Positions 1 through 7,460 of a stretch of DNA of 16,208 nt are shown piece by piece (the first letter of the stretch is position 1; the number at the start of each line of letters is the position of its first letter). The stretch is from contig CAZKTF010000059.1 of NCBI GenBank assembly GCA_964555565.1, positions 1-16,208 on the forward strand, in the 5' to 3' direction. Position numbers and translations under genes: made by a program. The DNA comes from CAZKTF01 sp964555565. Lineage in GTDB: Bacteria; Planctomycetota; JAJSAM01; JAKLKS01. The notes under the pieces are model-generated. The model had not been told where the DNA came from and made no database searches. It saw only the letters and a program-made list of their open reading frames with translations.

Positions 1-2799
1 GCGGGCGCCGCGCCCGCCGGGGGGGCCTCCGACGCCTCCTGCGTCCGCTGCCACGGGGGCATCGAGGAGATGCACCCGAAGGAGCGCCTCACCTGCGTCC
101 AGTGCCACGGCGGCGACGGGGCGCGGGAGCGGAAGGAGGACGCCCACGTGCTCCCCCGCGCGGCGCCGCCCGGGGACGAGCGCGTCCTCCCCCAGGCCTT
201 CGACGCGGCGTGGCTCCGCTTCCGCAACCCCATGGACCTGCGCGCCGCCGCCGAGTCCTGCGGGTCCTGCCACCCGGGCGAGGTGGACCGCGTCCCCCGC
301 TCCCTGCACGCCACCACGGCCGGCCACCTCGGGGACGGGCTCTACGAGAACGGGGTCGTGCGCGAGAAGGGGCCGCGCGTCGGGGTCTTCCCCGTCGAGG
401 ACCCGCAGTTCGACCCCAAGACCGCGCCCCCGGGCGCGGTCCCCCGCCTCGCGCGCGTCGGGAACTTCCGGTCCTCCGGGGACCGGGCGCGGATCTCCAC
501 CCACTTCACCGACGTCCCCCGCAAGTCCTGCATGCAGTGCCACCTCTGGTCCCGCGGCCGCGCCGTGCGCGGGCGACTCGGGATGGACGGGGACTACCGG
601 GGCGAGGGCTGCGCCTCCTGCCACGTCTCCTACGAGGACGACGGGATCTCCCGCTCGAAGGACCCCACGGTGCCGCGGAACGAGGCGGGCCACCCGGCGC
701 GCCACGCGATCGTCCGCGTGCCGCGCACCGACGCCTGCATCCGCTGCCACTACGGGGACGCCTCCATCGGGCTCACCTTCCGCGGCCTCGCCCAGCCGGT
801 CCCCGGCATGCCGCAGTCCCCCGACGCCCCGGGCTTCTCGCGCAAGCGCCTGAACGGGGTCTTCTACGTCGAGGACCCGGCCATCACCCCCGCCGACGTG
901 CACCACCTCCGCGGGATGTCCTGCACGGACTGCCACACCGGGCAGGACACCATGGGGGACGGCCGGCTCTACACCCGGATGGAGGATGGGGTGGAGATGG
1001 AGTGCCGCTCCTGCCACGGCACCCCGGACGCCACGACCGCGGGGAAGACGGAGCAGGGCCGGCCCGTGCGCGGCCTCGAGCGCCGCGACGACGGGACCTG
1101 GCTCCGCTCCCCCACCGACGGCCGGCTCCGGCGCGTGAAGCAGGCCCGGGACGTCGTGAACCCGCTCTCCGCGGACTACAACCCCCGCGCCTCGCTCGCC
1201 ATGACCGAGGACCACGCGCGCCTGGAGTGCTACGCCTGCCACACCGGCTGGACCCCCAACTTCTTCGGCTTCCACTTCGACCGCAACGAGGGGTTCACCC
1301 AGCTCGACGTCCTCGACGGCGACCGGACCCCCGGCCGGGTGACGACCCAGGAGAAGGTCTTCGCGACCTTCAAGCAGCTCTACCTGGGCTGGAACTCCGA
1401 GGGCGCGGTGGCGCCCTACATGGTGGGCTTCAGCACCATGGCCACGGTGCACGCCGCGGACGGGACCCTGATCCTCGACCAGGAGATGCCGGTCACCGCC
1501 GCGGGGCTCTCCGGGATGACGATGATCCACCACCAGCCCCACGCGACGACGCCGCGCGCGCGGCAGTGCGTGGAGTGCCACCGCTCCCCCGCCGCCTGGG
1601 GCTACGGGAGCGTGAACTTCCGGCTCACCCGCGAGCTGCTCTTCGCCGCCGGGGACCGCGGGGTGCAGGTCGTCGGGTTCGACCGGAAGAAGCCGGAGAA
1701 CACGAAGGCCGTGGGCCAGGTCGGCATCCCCGGGGTGCGGGCCTTCGCGGTCCGGACCGACGACGTCCAGGGCCGGTCCCTCTACGGCTACGCGGGCACG
1801 GCCGAGGGGACGCTCCAGGCGATCGACCTCCGCGACCCGCTCTTCCCGAAGACCGGCCCCGCGCTCGCGAAGGCGCTCCTCGACCCGCGGGACGCGATCG
1901 TCGCGGGGGACGTCCTCTTCGTGGCCGACGGGAAGGGGGGCGTGAAGGTCTTCGACCTCTCCACGCCGATGCGGCCGCGGGCGGCGGGGGCGCTGGCGAC
2001 GCAGGAGGCGCGCGGGCTCTTCCTCGACGGGCCCTTCCTCTACGTGGCCGACGGCCCGGGCGGGCTCCGGATCGCCGACGTCCACGACCCGGCGCGGCCG
2101 GTCCTCCTCTCCTCGCTCAAGCTCGGCGGCGAGGAGACGCTCGCCGACGACGCGACCGACGTGTCGGTGATGTTCCAGTACTCGCGGCCCAACCCCGTCG
2201 ATCCCCTCGCCCCGCGCCTCCCCCCGCGCAACCTCGCCCTCGTGGCCGGCGGCCGCTTCGGGGCGTACCTGGTGGACGCGACGGAGCCGGCCGCCCCGCG
2301 CGTCCTCCTCGGCGCGATCCCCGCCACCCCCGCGGTGGCCGTGGCGCTGGGGACCGTCTGGGAGCTGGGGAGCGAGGGCGGCGGGATCCGCTCCCGCGAG
2401 CGGGACATCGCCTTCATCCTCACCCCCCAGGCCCTCGCCGCGGTGGACGTGGGGGACCCCTCGGGGATGCCCGTGTTCCTCGCGGCCGCTCCCGTCCAGG
2501 GGGGCCGCGACCTCGCGATCCTCCGGGCCTACAACCCCCCCTTCCTCCAGACCTTCGCCCTCGTGGGGACCGGGGCCGCGATGCAGTTCGTGGACTTCAC
2601 CCGCCCCGCGGCCCCCGCCGCCGCGGGCACGATCCCCCAGGTCGCCACCTTCGTCGTGGCCGCGGAGGAGTTCCCGTTCGACAGGATGCTGGGCCCGGGG
2701 GGGAAGCCCCTCAAGGACGTCTCCCACGAGGGTGCCCGCTACCTCAACGCGGAGGAGATCCGCCGCGTGCTGGGGGTCCCCCTCCGCTCCGAGCGCTGA
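1..2799 (+). CDS. Deca-heme (at least) cytochrome c with C-terminal LVIVD-type beta-propeller, 5' partial
   Basis: Frame 1 is open from the first base, so the true start and export signal lie upstream. Ten CxxCH c-type heme motifs are visible, with first Cys codons at 40, 94, 259, 529, 610, 736, 922, 1003, 1228 and 1567. The first of these lies before the first in-frame ATG (70), which shows that ATG is not the real start. After the last heme (about residue 500 counted from base 70) the protein changes character. Repeats of the form LFVADGKGGVKVFDL (about residue 616), LYVADGPGGLRIADV (about 657) and LALVAGGRFGAYLVD (about 724) match LVIVD-type beta-propeller blades, two of them about 41 residues apart. 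C-type hemes mature outside the cytoplasmic membrane, so the protein is periplasmic or surface exposed and probably a respiratory electron carrier or oxidoreductase. Electron donor and acceptor are unknown. It ends 62 bp before mscL. Confidence 0.9.
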   Translation, partial: AGAAPAGGASDASCVRCHGGIEEMHPKERLTCVQCHGGDGARERKEDAHVLPRAAPPGDERVLPQAFDAAWLRFRNPMDLRAAAESCGSCHPGEVDRVPRSLHATTAGHLGDGLYENGVVREKGPRVGVFPVEDPQFDPKTAPPGAVPRLARVGNFRSSGDRARISTHFTDVPRKSCMQCHLWSRGRAVRGRLGMDGDYRGEGCASCHVSYEDDGISRSKDPTVPRNEAGHPARHAIVRVPRTDACIRCHYGDASIGLTFRGLAQPVPGMPQSPDAPGFSRKRLNGVFYVEDPAITPADVHHLRGMSCTDCHTGQDTMGDGRLYTRMEDGVEMECRSCHGTPDATTAGKTEQGRPVRGLERRDDGTWLRSPTDGRLRRVKQARDVVNPLSADYNPRASLAMTEDHARLECYACHTGWTPNFFGFHFDRNEGFTQLDVLDGDRTPGRVTTQEKVFATFKQLYLGWNSEGAVAPYMVGFSTMATVHAADGTLILDQEMPVTAAGLSGMTMIHHQPHATTPRARQCVECHRSPAAWGYGSVNFRLTRELLFAAGDRGVQVVGFDRKKPENTKAVGQVGIPGVRAFAVRTDDVQGRSLYGYAGTAEGTLQAIDLRDPLFPKTGPALAKALLDPRDAIVAGDVLFVADGKGGVKVFDLSTPMRPRAAGALATQEARGLFLDGPFLYVADGPGGLRIADVHDPARPVLLSSLKLGGEETLADDATDVSVMFQYSRPNPVDPLAPRLPPRNLALVAGGRFGAYLVDATEPAAPRVLLGAIPATPAVAVALGTVWELGSEGGGIRSRERDIAFILTPQALAAVDVGDPSGMPVFLAAAPVQGGRDLAILRAYNPPFLQTFALVGTGAAMQFVDFTRPAAPAAAGTIPQVATFVVAAEEFPFDRMLGPGGKPLKDVSHEGARYLNAEEIRRVLGVPLRSER

Positions 2800-2849
2800 C
2801 CGTGCCGATCCGAAGGGCCTGACCACCAGGACACCGGGGCGCCGGCAGG

Positions 2850-2856
2850 AAGGAGG
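2850..2856 (+). promoter_or_regulatory. Strong Shine-Dalgarno of mscL
   Basis: AAGGAGG lies 5 nt before the ATG at 2862. It is the clearest ribosome binding site in the window and fixes the mscL start. Several other genes here (the LOG gene, proline dehydrogenase, carbamoyltransferase) have none. Confidence 0.8.
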
Positions 2857-2861
2857 CGGCG

Positions 2862-3320
2862 ATGCTGAAGGAGTTCAAGGAGTTCGCCCTCAAGGGCAAC
2901 GTCGTGGACATGGCGGTCGGGATCATCGTGGGGGCCGCCTTCAGCCCCATCGTCGGCTCGATGGTGAACGACGTCCTCATGCCGCCGATCGGCCTCCTCG
3001 TGGGCGGAGTGGACTTCCGCGACTCCTTCGTCGTCCTGAAGGAGGGGGCGGCGGCCGGTCCCTACGCCACCCTGGAGGCCGCGCAGAGGGGCGGCGCCGT
3101 GACGCTCCGCCACGGGATGTTCATCAACGCGGTCGTGAACTTCGTCATCGTCGCCTTCGCGGTCTTCCTCCTCGTGCGGGCGATGAACCGGCTGCGCCGC
3201 ACCGAGGCCCCCCCGCCCCCCCCGCACGACGCGCGGGACTGCCCGTTCTGCCTCTCGCGGATCCCCCTCCGCGCCACCCGCTGCGCCCACTGCACCGCGG
3301 ACGTCGGGCCCGCCGCTTGA
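2862..3320 (+). CDS. mscL: Large-conductance mechanosensitive channel MscL with C-terminal zinc ribbon
   Basis: The 152-aa protein forms a homo-oligomeric channel in the inner membrane that opens under membrane tension and releases solutes during hypo-osmotic shock. The N-terminus LKEFKEFALKGNVVDMAVG is the conserved amphipathic helix plus the start of TM1 (about residues 15-45), followed by NDVLMPPIGLLVGG. TM2 spans about 86-108 (GMFINAVVNFVIVAFAVFLL). After a proline-rich linker (117-121) the tail has CPFC (127-130) and CAHC (141-144), a four-Cys zinc ribbon absent from E. coli MscL. Such tails occur in other MscL homologues to my knowledge. The start is fixed by AAGGAGG 5 nt upstream. The gene may be cotranscribed with the upstream cytochrome gene. 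Confidence 0.96.
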   Translation: MLKEFKEFALKGNVVDMAVGIIVGAAFSPIVGSMVNDVLMPPIGLLVGGVDFRDSFVVLKEGAAAGPYATLEAAQRGGAVTLRHGMFINAVVNFVIVAFAVFLLVRAMNRLRRTEAPPPPPHDARDCPFCLSRIPLRATRCAHCTADVGPAA

Positions 3321-3345
3321 CGGCGGTCGTGCGCGGAGGGACAAT
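3317..3345 (+). promoter_or_regulatory. Sigma70-like promoter for the EF-hand gene
   Basis: TTGACG (3317-3322) is separated by exactly 17 bp from GACAAT (3340-3345), a 10 of 12 match to TTGACA-N17-TATAAT. The -35 box overlaps the mscL stop codon. The expected start point lies about 25-30 nt before the ATG at 3380. This is the best promoter visible in the window. Confidence 0.6.
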
Positions 3346-3379
3346 CACCGGTCCACCACCCCCACGAAAGGGGGCCGCC

Positions 3380-4294
3380 ATGCGCGTCCGGATCGCCCTC
3401 GCCTCCTGCGCCCTCCTCCTCGCCCCCGCCGCGGCCCGCGCCCTGGAGGAGTCCGAGGGGGCGGCCGCCCTCGCCCCCGACGCCCTCAAGGCCTTCGATT
3501 CCTACGACAAGGACGCCGACGGGAAGCTCTCCAGGGCCGAGTTCGCCTTCGACGACGTCTTCGACGCGCTGGACGGCGACCGCAACGGCTTCCTCACGAA
3601 GGAGGAGATCAAGGCCTTCCTCGCGAAGGCGGCGCCGGCGAAGGACAAGGAGCCCGGGAAGGAGAAGGGGAAGGGCGAGGCCGGGAAGGCCCCCGGCGAC
3701 GCGAAGGCCCCCCCCCCCCGCAAGCGGCGCGAGGGGGCCGACCCGCGGAAGGACCCGGAGGCGCGCGCGCGGGACATCCTCGCGAACTTCGACCGCGACA
3801 AGGACGGGAAGATCGCCCGGGCGGAGTTCCCCGGCGACGAAGGGGACGGGGTCTTCCGGAAGTTCGACCGGGACAAGGACGGCTCCCTCGCCCAGGCGGA
3901 GGTCCTCGCCCTGGCGAAGGACCAGCTCGAGGACCTCAAGAAGGCGCGCCAGAGGCCGAAGCGGGGCGAGTTCCTCTACCTCTTCGACGACGACATGGAC
4001 AACCGCGTGACGAAGGAGGAGTACGACGGGCCCGCCCGGGCCTTCGCCGAGTACGACGTGAACGACGACGGCGTGGTCACCTACGACGAGCTGATCTACC
4101 CGAACCGCTACCGCCGCAACGGGGACAGGAAGCAGGCCTCGGCCGACGGCGGCGCCGAGAGCCAGAACGTGTGGGACCTCTACGACAAGGACAAGGACGG
4201 CCGCGTGACGAAGGAGGAGTGGGGCGGCGCCGAGGCCGTGTTCCGGCGCCTCGACCGCAACGGGGACGGTGTCCTGACGCTCCTCGACGCCTAG
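3380..4294 (+). CDS. Exported protein with eight EF-hand calcium-binding loops
   Basis: 304 aa. An N-terminal signal peptide (MRVRIALASCALLLAPAAARA, residues 1-21) implies export. Eight 12-residue EF-hand loops follow at about residues 43-54, 65-76, 138-149, 163-174, 203-214, 226-237, 269-280 and 292-303. They form four pairs with Asp/Asn at positions 1, 3 and 5 and mostly Glu at 12. Loop 5 has Asn where Gly is usual at position 6, and loop 8 ends in Asp. A Lys/Glu/Pro/Ala-rich linker (about 84-132) separates the first pair from the rest. It is encoded around a run of 12 C. The protein probably binds Ca2+ in the periplasm or outside the cell, but the partner or process is unknown. The frame is open farther upstream through mscL, but the signal peptide and promoter support ATG 3380. 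Confidence 0.88.
   Translation: MRVRIALASCALLLAPAAARALEESEGAAALAPDALKAFDSYDKDADGKLSRAEFAFDDVFDALDGDRNGFLTKEEIKAFLAKAAPAKDKEPGKEKGKGEAGKAPGDAKAPPPRKRREGADPRKDPEARARDILANFDRDKDGKIARAEFPGDEGDGVFRKFDRDKDGSLAQAEVLALAKDQLEDLKKARQRPKRGEFLYLFDDDMDNRVTKEEYDGPARAFAEYDVNDDGVVTYDELIYPNRYRRNGDRKQASADGGAESQNVWDLYDKDKDGRVTKEEWGGAEAVFRRLDRNGDGVLTLLDA
3708..3719 (+). repeat. C12 homopolymer inside the EF-hand gene
   Basis: Twelve consecutive C encode Ala-Pro-Pro-Pro-Arg in the linker between EF-hand pairs 1 and 2. The reading frame is intact in this assembly. A one-base slip would truncate or scramble the six downstream EF-hands. Confidence 0.85.
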
Positions 4295-4310
4295 GCCCCC
4301 CATCCCCCCC

Positions 4311-5369
4311 GTGGCGAAGACGCACGCCGGCGCCGTCCGGCGCTACCGCACCTCGGACCCCGCGGTCGAGGCCGCCATCGACGCGCTGCTCGCGCTCCGC
4401 GCGGGCCACCCGGACGCCGACCTCGTCCGGGAGATGATCGTCACCTGCGTCAAGCTCCTCGACGACCGGGCGGCCCGGGGCGACCTCCGGCTCTACCGCA
4501 CGGCGCTGAAGGAGATGCGCTACGCCAACAAGGTCTTCGCCCCCTACCGCGGCGTCCCGAAGGCCACGATCTTCGGCTCGGCCCGCCTCTCCCCCACCGA
4601 CCCCTCCTACCGCCAGGCCGTGGAGTTCTCCCGCCGGATCGCCGAGGCGGGCTGGATGGTCATCACCGGGGCGGGCCCCGGGGTCATGCAGGCGGGCAAC
4701 GAGGGCGCGGGTCCCGAGCGCTCCTTCGGCGTGAACATCCGGCTGCCCTACGAGCAGCGCGCGAACCCGCTCATCCACGGGAACCCGCGCCTCATCACCT
4801 TCAAGTACTTCTTCACGCGCAAGCTCTTCTTCGTCAAGGAGTCGCGCGCCGTGGTCCTGTTCCCCGGGGGCTTCGGGACCCTCGACGAGGGCCTGGAGGC
4901 GCTCACGCTGCTCCAGACGGGGAAGACCGAGCCGCGCCCGGTCGTCCTGCTCGACGACCCGGGGGCGGACTACTGGCAGTCCATCGACGCCTTCTTCCGC
5001 GGCGAACTCCAGCGCCGCGGCCTCATCGCGGAGGAGGACGTCCGGCTGTACCGCGTGACCGACTCCGTGGACGAGGCGATGGCCGAGATCCTCGGCTTCT
5101 ACTCGAACTACCACTCCGCGCGGCACATGCAGCAGGGCTACGTGATGCGGCTGCGCCGCCCGCCCTCCGCGGACGCGCTCGCGGAGATCCGGCGCGACTT
5201 CCGCTGGCTCCTGCAGGGGCTCGAGGGGGACTTCCGGGTGGTCGAGGGCCCGGTGCGCGGCGAGGGCCCGGACGGGGCCGACGAGGCCTCCTGGCGCCTC
5301 GTGTTCCCCTTCGACCGCCGGTCCTACGGGCGGCTCCGGCTGCTCATCGACCGGATCAACACCTGGTAA
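4311..5369 (+). CDS. LOG-family (TIGR00730-type) Rossmann-fold nucleotide-binding protein
   Basis: 352 aa. The family signature PGGFGTLDE is at residues 185-193, preceded by TIFGSAR (86-92) and ITGAGPGVMQAGNEGA (118-133), the Rossmann/PPi-loop elements of lysine decarboxylase-like (LOG) proteins. Characterised LOG enzymes release cytokinin-type bases from nucleoside 5'-monophosphates. Many bacterial homologues are nucleotide phosphoribohydrolases of unknown physiological role. This member is longer than the core family, with an N-terminal helical extension (1-80) and a C-terminal part (265-352), as in a widespread bacterial subgroup. The start is GTG, 16 bp after the EF-hand stop and preceded by C7 with no Shine-Dalgarno. 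The conserved N-terminal residues favour this start over ATG 4434. It is probably cotranscribed with the EF-hand gene. Confidence 0.88.
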   Translation: MAKTHAGAVRRYRTSDPAVEAAIDALLALRAGHPDADLVREMIVTCVKLLDDRAARGDLRLYRTALKEMRYANKVFAPYRGVPKATIFGSARLSPTDPSYRQAVEFSRRIAEAGWMVITGAGPGVMQAGNEGAGPERSFGVNIRLPYEQRANPLIHGNPRLITFKYFFTRKLFFVKESRAVVLFPGGFGTLDEGLEALTLLQTGKTEPRPVVLLDDPGADYWQSIDAFFRGELQRRGLIAEEDVRLYRVTDSVDEAMAEILGFYSNYHSARHMQQGYVMRLRRPPSADALAEIRRDFRWLLQGLEGDFRVVEGPVRGEGPDGADEASWRLVFPFDRRSYGRLRLLIDRINTW

Positions 5370-5448
5370 CGACAGGGGTCAGGGGGAGGGGCAGGGGAAG
5401 CGGAAGGCGCCCGGCGGCCCGTGAGGAGCGGAGGCCGGGCGCGCGACT

Positions 5449-5506
5449 CTGCCCCTACCCATGCCCATACCCTTACCCGCCGTTCTCCTCGGCGGTTGGG
5501 TAGGGG
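5449..5506. repeat. Dispersed CCCATACCCTTACCCGCCG repeat and hairpin at convergent junction 1
   Basis: This lies between the LOG gene and proline dehydrogenase, which converge. A C-rich strand with CCCATA/CCCTTA steps leads into CCGCCG (5477-5482), a short loop, then CGGCGG (5490-5495) and GGGTAGGGG. The 17 bases ACCCTTACCCGCCGTTC (5469-5485) recur exactly at 10470-10486. AGGGGCAG at 5387-5394 also pairs with CTGCCCCT at 5449-5456, giving a possible larger fold. It probably acts as a bidirectional terminator or is a REP-like element. There is no T-run. Confidence 0.6.
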
Positions 5507-5524
5507 CTGCGGCAGCAGGGGTCC

Positions 5525-6427
5525 CTAGGACCCCCGCCCGAACATCGCGCGGAACACGTGGCCGGCGACCTCGGGGTTCTCGCGGAGGCGGCGGGTGGAG
5601 TAGGCGTACCACTCGGTCCCGTAGGGGACGTAGACGAGCAGCCGGTGGCCGCGGGAGAGGATGTCCCGGCGGAGTTGCGGGAGGACGCCGAGGAGCATCT
5701 GGAACTCGTACCGCTCCCTCGGGACCCGGAGGCGTGCCAGCCGCTCCTCCGCCCCGCGCACGAGGACCGCGTCGTGCGTGGCGATCCCCACGCGCCCCTT
5801 CCCCTGGAGCAGGACCTCCAGCGCCTCGAGGAAGGCGCCGCGGATCGCCTCGCGTTCCGTGTGGGCGATGGCCGGCGGCTCGAGGTAGATCCCCTTGCAG
5901 AGCCGGATGTCGGCCCCCGCCTCGCCGAGCCGCCGCGCGTCGATCGGGGTGCGCTTCAGGCGGGCCTGGAGGACCGTCCCCACCGGCAGCCCCTTCGCCC
6001 GCAGCGCGTCGTGGAGGGCGAGCGTGCGGTCGGTGCAGGGGGAGTCCTCCATGTCGAGCCGCACGAACCCGCCCCGGGCCGCCGCCTCCCGCACGACCCC
6101 CTCCGCGAGCGCCGCGCACTCCGCCCCGTCGAGGAGGAGCCCGAAGGCGGTGAGCTTGAGCGACACGTTGGGGGCGACCCCGGCCGCGGCCAAGGCCGCC
6201 ACGGTGTCCGCGTAGGACCGGGCGGTCGCCCGGGCCTGCTCGATGCGCTCGACGAACTCGCCGAGGACGTCCACCGTCGTCGTGCAGCCCTCCGCCTGGA
6301 GGGCCCTCACCGTCGCCACCGCCTCCGCGACGGTCTCCCCCGCGATGTAGCGGCGCGCCACCTTCGCCACGATGGAGCGCGGGACCAGCGGGAGGGTCGC
6401 GACGACGACCCGGCTGAAGAGTCCCAT
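5525..6427 (-). CDS. Monofunctional proline dehydrogenase (FAD-dependent)
   Basis: 300 aa. It oxidises L-proline to 1-pyrroline-5-carboxylate, passing electrons through FAD to the quinone pool. This is the first step of proline catabolism. Family motifs in order are SLKLT (89-93), RLDMED (123-128), QARLKRT (154-160), LCKG (177-180), ATHD (216-219), EFQMLLG (241-247), YVPYG (266-270) and STRRLREN (277-284), which includes the substrate-binding Arg pair. The length matches stand-alone PRODH enzymes, not bifunctional PutA. No P5C dehydrogenase gene is in the window, so the second step must be encoded elsewhere. The frame is open far upstream, but homology begins at ATG 6427, and a TACAAT box lies 9 nt before that ATG. 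Confidence 0.94.
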   Translation of the reverse strand: MGLFSRVVVATLPLVPRSIVAKVARRYIAGETVAEAVATVRALQAEGCTTTVDVLGEFVERIEQARATARSYADTVAALAAAGVAPNVSLKLTAFGLLLDGAECAALAEGVVREAAARGGFVRLDMEDSPCTDRTLALHDALRAKGLPVGTVLQARLKRTPIDARRLGEAGADIRLCKGIYLEPPAIAHTEREAIRGAFLEALEVLLQGKGRVGIATHDAVLVRGAEERLARLRVPRERYEFQMLLGVLPQLRRDILSRGHRLLVYVPYGTEWYAYSTRRLRENPEVAGHVFRAMFGRGS

Positions 6428-6436
6428 GGGTGGCGG

Positions 6437-6442
6437 ATTGTA
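6437..6442 (-). promoter_or_regulatory. -10-like TACAAT for proline dehydrogenase
   Basis: On the minus strand TACAAT (5 of 6 to TATAAT) ends 9 nt before the start codon. Transcription would begin within a few nucleotides of the ATG, and no Shine-Dalgarno is visible. A leaderless or nearly leaderless transcript is inferred. No convincing -35 box is seen. Confidence 0.45.
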
Positions 6443-6466
6443 GGGGACGCACCCTCGGGCGGCCGA

Positions 6467-6490
6467 AACCCCCCGGGGCCCCGGAGGGTT
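6467..6490. promoter_or_regulatory. 24-bp near-perfect palindrome between divergent genes
   Basis: The two 12-nt arms, AACCCCCCGGGG and CCCCGGAGGGTT, are inverse complements with one mismatch and no spacer. The site lies in the 132-bp divergent interval between proline dehydrogenase and the 6560 gene, upstream of both starts. It could be an operator, but GC-rich sequence yields such palindromes easily. Confidence 0.35.
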
Positions 6491-6559
6491 CCAAGGGGGT
6501 CCCGGGGCGCTCCCCGCGGTAGGCTGGCGCGTCGGGATTCGTCGGGAGGTCCACAGGCC

Positions 6560-7399
6560 ATGGCACTGAACACCACCGGTCTCCTCCTCGTGGTCGGCGT
6601 CGTCGGGGGCGCCGTGGGCGCCGGCGCGGCGGCGCTCGTCGCCCCCTCGCCCCCGCCGCCCGTCGCGCCGGCCCCCGACCCGCGGGTCGGAACGCTCGAG
6701 GACCGCCTCGTCAAGGCGGAGCAGGAGCTCGCGGGCCTCCGCGGCGAACTCGCCGAGGTCCGCGCCGCGGCCGCCTCCCGCTCCGCCGCGGCGCCGAAGG
6801 GCGCGCCCGAGGGTCCCGGCGCGAAGGGCCCCGACGGGACCACCGGCATCCCCCCCGCCCCGGACGCCTCCGTCCTCGTCTCTGCCCCCATCGACGCAAG
6901 CGAGCGGGCCCGGATCGAGGCGGTCATCAAGGACATGCAGGCGAAGCAGCAGGAGGAGCGCGCGAAGCGGCAGAAGGAGCAGCAGACGCAGGTCATCAAG
7001 ACGATGCTCGACCGCCGCGCGGCCGAGGCCCGCCTCTCCGACCCGCAGAAGGAGCAGGTCCTCAAGGTCCTCGGCGACTACTACGACCGGCGGCGCGAGA
7101 TCCGCAACCAGGCCTCCGTGGCGGGCGGTCCGGAAGCCGCCCGGCGGGCGCAGGAGGACGTGCAGCGCGCCCGCGACGAGGCGCGGACCACCCTCTCCCT
7201 CGCCCTCACCGCGGACCAGATGAAGGTCGTCGAGGCGATGATCGACCGCGCCCCCGACCCAGGGACGGCCGCCGGGCTGCCCGGCGCGGGCCGCGATAAC
7301 CGCCCGATGACCCGCCGGACGAACCGCGCCAACGCGGGCGGCGGGACCGAGCCGGCGCCCGCCACCGGCGCCGGGGGAGCCGTCGAGCCGCCGAAGTAG
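6560..7399 (+). CDS. Membrane-anchored coiled-coil protein with LTxxQ-like motifs (unknown function)
   Basis: 279 aa, not recognised as a named family. One N-terminal hydrophobic segment (about 7-28) is followed by a Pro/Ala linker, a predicted coiled coil (about 44-70), a Gly/Pro/Ala-rich stretch (about 75-108), a long charged helix rich in Gln, Lys and Glu (about 112-152) and a further helical region (about 158-230). LSDPQKEQVLKVL (159-171) and LTADQMKVVEAM (216-227) resemble the LTxxQ motifs of Spy/CpxP-type periplasmic chaperones and heavy-metal sensors, but this is only a resemblance. The C-terminus is low-complexity Gly/Ala/Pro. GGGAGG at 6544-6549 is a distant Shine-Dalgarno, and a -10-like TAGGCT lies at 6520-6525. 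A larger frame reaches far upstream over the opposite-strand gene and is not coding. Confidence 0.75.
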   Translation: MALNTTGLLLVVGVVGGAVGAGAAALVAPSPPPPVAPAPDPRVGTLEDRLVKAEQELAGLRGELAEVRAAAASRSAAAPKGAPEGPGAKGPDGTTGIPPAPDASVLVSAPIDASERARIEAVIKDMQAKQQEERAKRQKEQQTQVIKTMLDRRAAEARLSDPQKEQVLKVLGDYYDRRREIRNQASVAGGPEAARRAQEDVQRARDEARTTLSLALTADQMKVVEAMIDRAPDPGTAAGLPGAGRDNRPMTRRTNRANAGGGTEPAPATGAGGAVEPPK

Positions 7400-7445
7400 C
7401 GGCGACCTCCCGGGACGACTTGCGCGCGCCGCGCGCGGCCCGCCG

Positions 7446-7451
7446 TATCCT
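7446..7451 (+). promoter_or_regulatory. -10-like TATCCT for the carbamoyltransferase gene
   Basis: TATCCT ends 9 nt before ATG 7461, the same spacing as TACAAT before proline dehydrogenase. No Shine-Dalgarno is present in the 9 nt (CGGCGCCCC). This fits a leaderless transcript. TTGCGC at 7420-7425 is too far (20 bp) to be a good -35. Confidence 0.35.
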
Positions 7452-7460
7452 CGGCGCCCC

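Noticed and set aside
102..2822. 906-codon plus-strand frame overlapping the cytochrome gene
   Set aside because: It is rich in Arg, Pro and Gly with no motifs, a typical GC-rich shadow. The other frame holds ten heme motifs.
3062..4303. 413-codon minus-strand frame opposite the EF-hand gene
   Set aside because: Its Val/Leu/Glu repeats are the antisense of the EF-hand and Lys/Glu-rich linker codons.
5449..5490. Telomere-like CCCTTA/CCCATA repeats
   Set aside because: Only a few irregular steps in the middle of a chromosome segment. They fit a dispersed repeat or terminator better.
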